Source: an uncultured Anaerolineaceae bacterium (GTDB lineage: Bacteria; Chloroflexota; Anaerolineae; Anaerolineales; Anaerolineaceae). From it: a DNA stretch of 8,035 nucleotides. Made by a program: the position numbers and the translations under genes. The stretch is from NCBI GenBank assembly GCA_937894825.1, contig CALCQT010000004.1:1-8035 (forward strand). Reading direction: 5' to 3'. Positions within the stretch are counted from its first letter, which is position 1. Each line of letters opens with the position of its first letter. The notes under the pieces were generated by a model, which saw only the letters and a list, made by a program, of their open reading frames with translations, was not told the DNA's origin and ran no database searches. This document shows positions 5,995 to 8,035 of the stretch, one piece after another.

Positions 5995-6348
5995 TTATTC
6001 ATTTTTTAATTTATCTGCCAGCCATGCGCGTGATTGTTTGATATGCTCCTCCAGACGATTCTGCGATTGCGCAATGTGTTTTTCGATCCATTCATGCGAT
6101 TTTTGGATATGATTGTCGATAAGATCATCGGCTTTCCGTCCGGCTTCGTCTTTTTCATCCTGTCCTTCGGAGTCCGATTCAACGGCTTCTTTTTCCGAAA
6201 ACTCTTTGGCCCATTGAATGTGATTTTCCAACTGTTCACGTGACCAATTGATATGATCCTCCAGGAGTTTCCGTGACCATTCGATATGATCCTTCAGAAA
6301 TCCGCTGGTATCCTTTTCGTTCGTGTTCTGCGTCTCTGACGAAGTCAT
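5995..6348 (-). CDS. Hendecad (11-residue) His-Ile repeat helical protein
   Basis: I do not recognise this family. From the ATG at 6348 the product has 117 residues: a polar N-terminus, then two blocks of three 11-residue repeats, separated by a strongly acidic linker (about 51-75). Each repeat has the pattern [L/I]-[E/K/D]-x-H-I-x-[W/Q/K]-[S/A]. The His-Ile pairs fall at 21, 32, 43 and at 80, 91, 102. Trp follows in the first block (W24, W35, W46), with W87 and W109 in the second. Leu/Ile and Ile spaced 4 and 7 apart predict a long amphipathic helix or hendecad coiled coil. There is no signal peptide or membrane segment. The upstream in-frame TTG (6372) is rejected: AAAGGA lies 8 bases before the ATG and would fall inside the longer frame. 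It follows the radical SAM gene after about 110 bp, so it is probably in the same operon; it could be a partner, scaffold or substrate of that enzyme. Confidence 0.78.
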   Translation of the reverse strand: MTSSETQNTNEKDTSGFLKDHIEWSRKLLEDHINWSREQLENHIQWAKEFSEKEAVESDSEGQDEKDEAGRKADDLIDNHIQKSHEWIEKHIAQSQNRLEEHIKQSRAWLADKLKNE

Positions 6349-6461
6349 AATAACTATCCTTTCTTTGTTCAATTTTGCCTTCCGGCTGCCTGATTATTTG
6401 GCAGGGAAATCTCGTTCAGACGTGCCCCGCAATGAGACAATGCTGACCGTCTGTTCCGGTT

Positions 6462-7832
6462 TTACGCTATCTGACGTTTTGCCATACATTCGACGCAATG
6501 TCCGGAGGCTTCCCACAACCCGTCCGCGACCGGGGCCCAGCGATCGGCCGCGTTTTTACATTTCGCGGAAAGTTCGTAGACGTCCTCCGGATTTTGCAGG
6601 TCAGTGGAGAGCGCGCCGGTGCGTTCCACCATTTGGGCCAGCGCACCTGGATTGTCCAGCAACGGGCAAGGGCGTAAATGGTTGTTGTTGAAAGGCTGAC
6701 CCTCTTTGTAAGCCATGAACAGCGGAGACTGAAGCGCTTCCAGCAGCGTCTTGTCATAAATACTGGAGTCCGAATAATGGATGAACGCGCAGGGTTCCAT
6801 ATCGCCGTTTGCGTTGATGTGCAGGTAACGCCGCCCGCCGGCAATGCAGCCTTCAACAAATTCGCCGTCATTCCAAAAATCCAATGTGAACAGCGGTTTT
6901 GTTTGGCGGAATGCGCGGATCTGATCGTACATAAACGCGCGTTGTTCCGGGCTCACCATTAATTCTGGGACGGCTTCTTTCCCGACCGGCATATAGGTGA
7001 AGAACCAGCAGAATTTTGCTCCCCAGGCGATCATTTGATCAAAATAGGCCTCAGAACCGATCATTTTCACATTCTTGCTGGTGTAACAACAAGAAATTCC
7101 GAAAGGCAAGCGTTTCGCTTTCAAGATTTCCATGGCCTGTTCAACTTTTTTGAAGGTCCCCTGGCCGCGACGGAAATCAGTGTCCTCTTCAAATCCTTCC
7201 ACGCTGATGCAAGGGATAAAGTTTTTGACGCGCAGCATATCATCGGCAAAGGCCTCGTCGATGAGGGTGCCATTGGTAAAAGCTGCAAACAAGCAGTCGG
7301 GATGTGCTTCACAAAGCCGGATGATGTCCGCTTTCCGGACCAACGGTTCGCCACCTGAGTAAAGATAAAAATAGGTACCCAATTCTTTGCCCTGGCGGAT
7401 GATTCCATCTAAGGTCTCATAAGACATGTTCAGCCGGTTGCCATACTCGGCAGCCCAGCATCCGATACATTTCAGGTTACAGGCGGAGGTCGGATCAAGC
7501 AGAATCGCCCAGGGGATGTTGCAGCCCAATTCTTTTCGATAGGCTTCCTGTTTGCGATCTCCGATGATGCTTCCGTTGATGACGAAGTTGTTAAATGCTG
7601 TTTTCAGGACGTCGTTGTCAATATCTTCCCAGAGACTAAAGATGAACTGGTTCCAGATATTATCCGGATCGTCCAGAATTTCGTGAAACAGCACCGCTTT
7701 GTCTGAAAACGCTTCGCCCCAAAAATTTTCAACCCAGTTCAGCAGTTTTGGCAGGTTTTTTTGAGGATTTCCTGTGATGTAGTTCATGGCCTGATTGATG
7801 ACAAAGGCCTGGATTTTATCATTTGCATTCAT
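6462..7832 (-). CDS. Radical SAM protein with SPASM-like C-terminal cysteines
   Basis: This 456-residue cytoplasmic enzyme carries the radical SAM cluster motif C-N-L-K-C-I-G-C (C118, C122, C125). It also has the SAM-binding S-G-G-E-P at 159-163, so it should cleave S-adenosylmethionine to a 5'-deoxyadenosyl radical. The C-terminal part has the SPASM-like arrangement: C329 before A-G-G-R-R-Y-L-H-I, then N-G-D-M-E-P-C348, and further cysteines C389, C425, C446 and C449. This is consistent with one or two extra iron-sulfur clusters. About 105 residues before the radical domain form a helical region without recognised motifs. I recall similar long proteins, with the I-L-L-D-P-T-S-A-C-N-L lead-in, being widespread in Clostridia and annotated only as radical SAM. 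The substrate is unknown. AAGGA about 10 bases upstream supports the ATG, which overlaps the stop of the preceding gene by four bases (ATGA). The His-Ile repeat gene follows downstream. Confidence 0.93.
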   Translation of the reverse strand: MNANDKIQAFVINQAMNYITGNPQKNLPKLLNWVENFWGEAFSDKAVLFHEILDDPDNIWNQFIFSLWEDIDNDVLKTAFNNFVINGSIIGDRKQEAYRKELGCNIPWAILLDPTSACNLKCIGCWAAEYGNRLNMSYETLDGIIRQGKELGTYFYLYSGGEPLVRKADIIRLCEAHPDCLFAAFTNGTLIDEAFADDMLRVKNFIPCISVEGFEEDTDFRRGQGTFKKVEQAMEILKAKRLPFGISCCYTSKNVKMIGSEAYFDQMIAWGAKFCWFFTYMPVGKEAVPELMVSPEQRAFMYDQIRAFRQTKPLFTLDFWNDGEFVEGCIAGGRRYLHINANGDMEPCAFIHYSDSSIYDKTLLEALQSPLFMAYKEGQPFNNNHLRPCPLLDNPGALAQMVERTGALSTDLQNPEDVYELSAKCKNAADRWAPVADGLWEASGHCVECMAKRQIA

Positions 7833-8035
7833 TTATTTTTTTCCTTTTTAGACTGTTTTTTTGTGCTTCTGCTTGATGGATGTTCATTCATGGACCCTCC
7901 GGATGCAGGTGCTGTGATCTGTAAATCGATTGCTTTCGGGCCACAAGTTTGTGATTCGGAAAAATCTCTATTCTCTGAGAACGCTACCGAATCACAAACT
8001 TTTTTTGTTTCCAACTTCAGTTCTTGCTTTTCTTG
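7829..8035 (-). CDS. C-terminal fragment of an unrecognised Lys/Ser-rich protein (5' end outside the window)
   Basis: The frame is open from the window edge to a TGA that overlaps the radical SAM start as ATGA, giving 68 residues. The TTG at 8014 is an arbitrary start, because the frame continues upstream with Q-E-K-Q-E-L-K-L-E. The visible part is polar, with two cysteines, no hydrophobic segment, and a basic tail (S-T-K-K-Q-S-K-K-E-K-N-K) that looks disordered. No family is recognised. The overlap supports a real gene translated together with the radical SAM gene. A caution is that a 15-bp inverted repeat lies within it. Also, an internal ATG at 7891, preceded by GGAGG, could instead begin a separate 20-residue peptide, M-N-E-H-P-S-S-R and onwards, ending at the same stop. 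The sequence beyond the edge would decide between these readings. Confidence 0.5.
   Translation of the reverse strand, partial: QEKQELKLETKKVCDSVAFSENRDFSESQTCGPKAIDLQITAPASGGSMNEHPSSRSTKKQSKKEKNK
7945..8001. repeat. 15-bp perfect inverted repeat
   Basis: AAGTTTGTGATTCGG at 7945-7959 is the exact reverse complement of CCGAATCACAAACTT at 7987-8001, around a 27-base loop that itself holds the small palindrome TTCTCTGAGAA (7971-7981). On the + strand seven T residues (8000-8006) overlap and follow the right arm, as in an intrinsic terminator, but no + strand gene precedes it here and the loop is long. On the - strand it lies about 110-170 bp before the radical SAM start and could act in the mRNA. 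Confidence 0.8.

Noticed and set aside
6349..6372. TTG start extending the His-Ile repeat protein by eight residues
   Set aside because: The ribosome binding site for the ATG at 6348 lies inside this extension, so the ATG is the better start.
6386..6404. CTGCC / GGCAG hairpin between the radical SAM gene and the repeat gene
   Set aside because: The stem is only 5 bp with no T-run, too weak to call a terminator or processing site.

Overview
The window looks like chromosome from a Clostridia-type member of the Firmicutes. The reasons are strong AGGAG-type ribosome binding sites, tightly overlapping genes, base composition near 50% GC (judged by eye), a CUT1 sugar-transporter operon, and a radical SAM protein of a type I associate with Clostridia. 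The family or genus cannot be fixed from the sequence alone.

Layout. (1) Bases 1-2932, + strand: the end of a carbohydrate-type ABC transporter operon, in the order permease (MalF/UgpA-like, cut by the window edge), permease (MalG/UgpE-like), a Cys-based tyrosine-phosphatase-fold enzyme, and the ATPase (MalK/MsmK/UgpC-like). The last three genes overlap at their junctions, and an intrinsic terminator follows at about 2966-2997. (2) Bases 3142-4197, + strand: a YbaK/EbsC-family aminoacyl-tRNA deacylase-like gene and a RimJ/RimL-type GNAT acetyltransferase. (3) Bases 4198-4649: no convincing gene, but a 347-bp symmetrical palindromic element (4239-4585). It has two outer 23-bp hairpins with 3-nt loops, and two inner copies of one hairpin module in opposite orientation. 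The tips of the two modules differ in sequence but both still pair. (4) Bases 4650-5829, - strand: a TetR-family regulator translationally coupled to a six-helix membrane protein, with a near-perfect palindromic operator in front of tetR. (5) Bases 5923-8035, - strand: the C-terminal end of an unrecognised Lys-rich protein (cut by the window edge), a 456-residue radical SAM protein with C-terminal auxiliary-cluster cysteines, and a 117-residue protein built of 11-residue His-Ile repeats, followed by a terminator hairpin.

How the genes work together. The transporter genes would make a membrane importer powered by the ATPase. The embedded phosphatase suggests that the imported solute is phosphorylated, or that a protein or lipid phosphate is removed as part of the same pathway; this is inference. 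The TetR/membrane-protein pair looks like a self-contained autoregulated unit. The radical SAM enzyme and the His-Ile repeat protein lie in the same direction, with an upstream gene that overlaps the enzyme by ATGA, so the three may form one operon. The two observations most worth following are the palindromic element at 4239-4585 and the radical SAM / hendecad-repeat pair.
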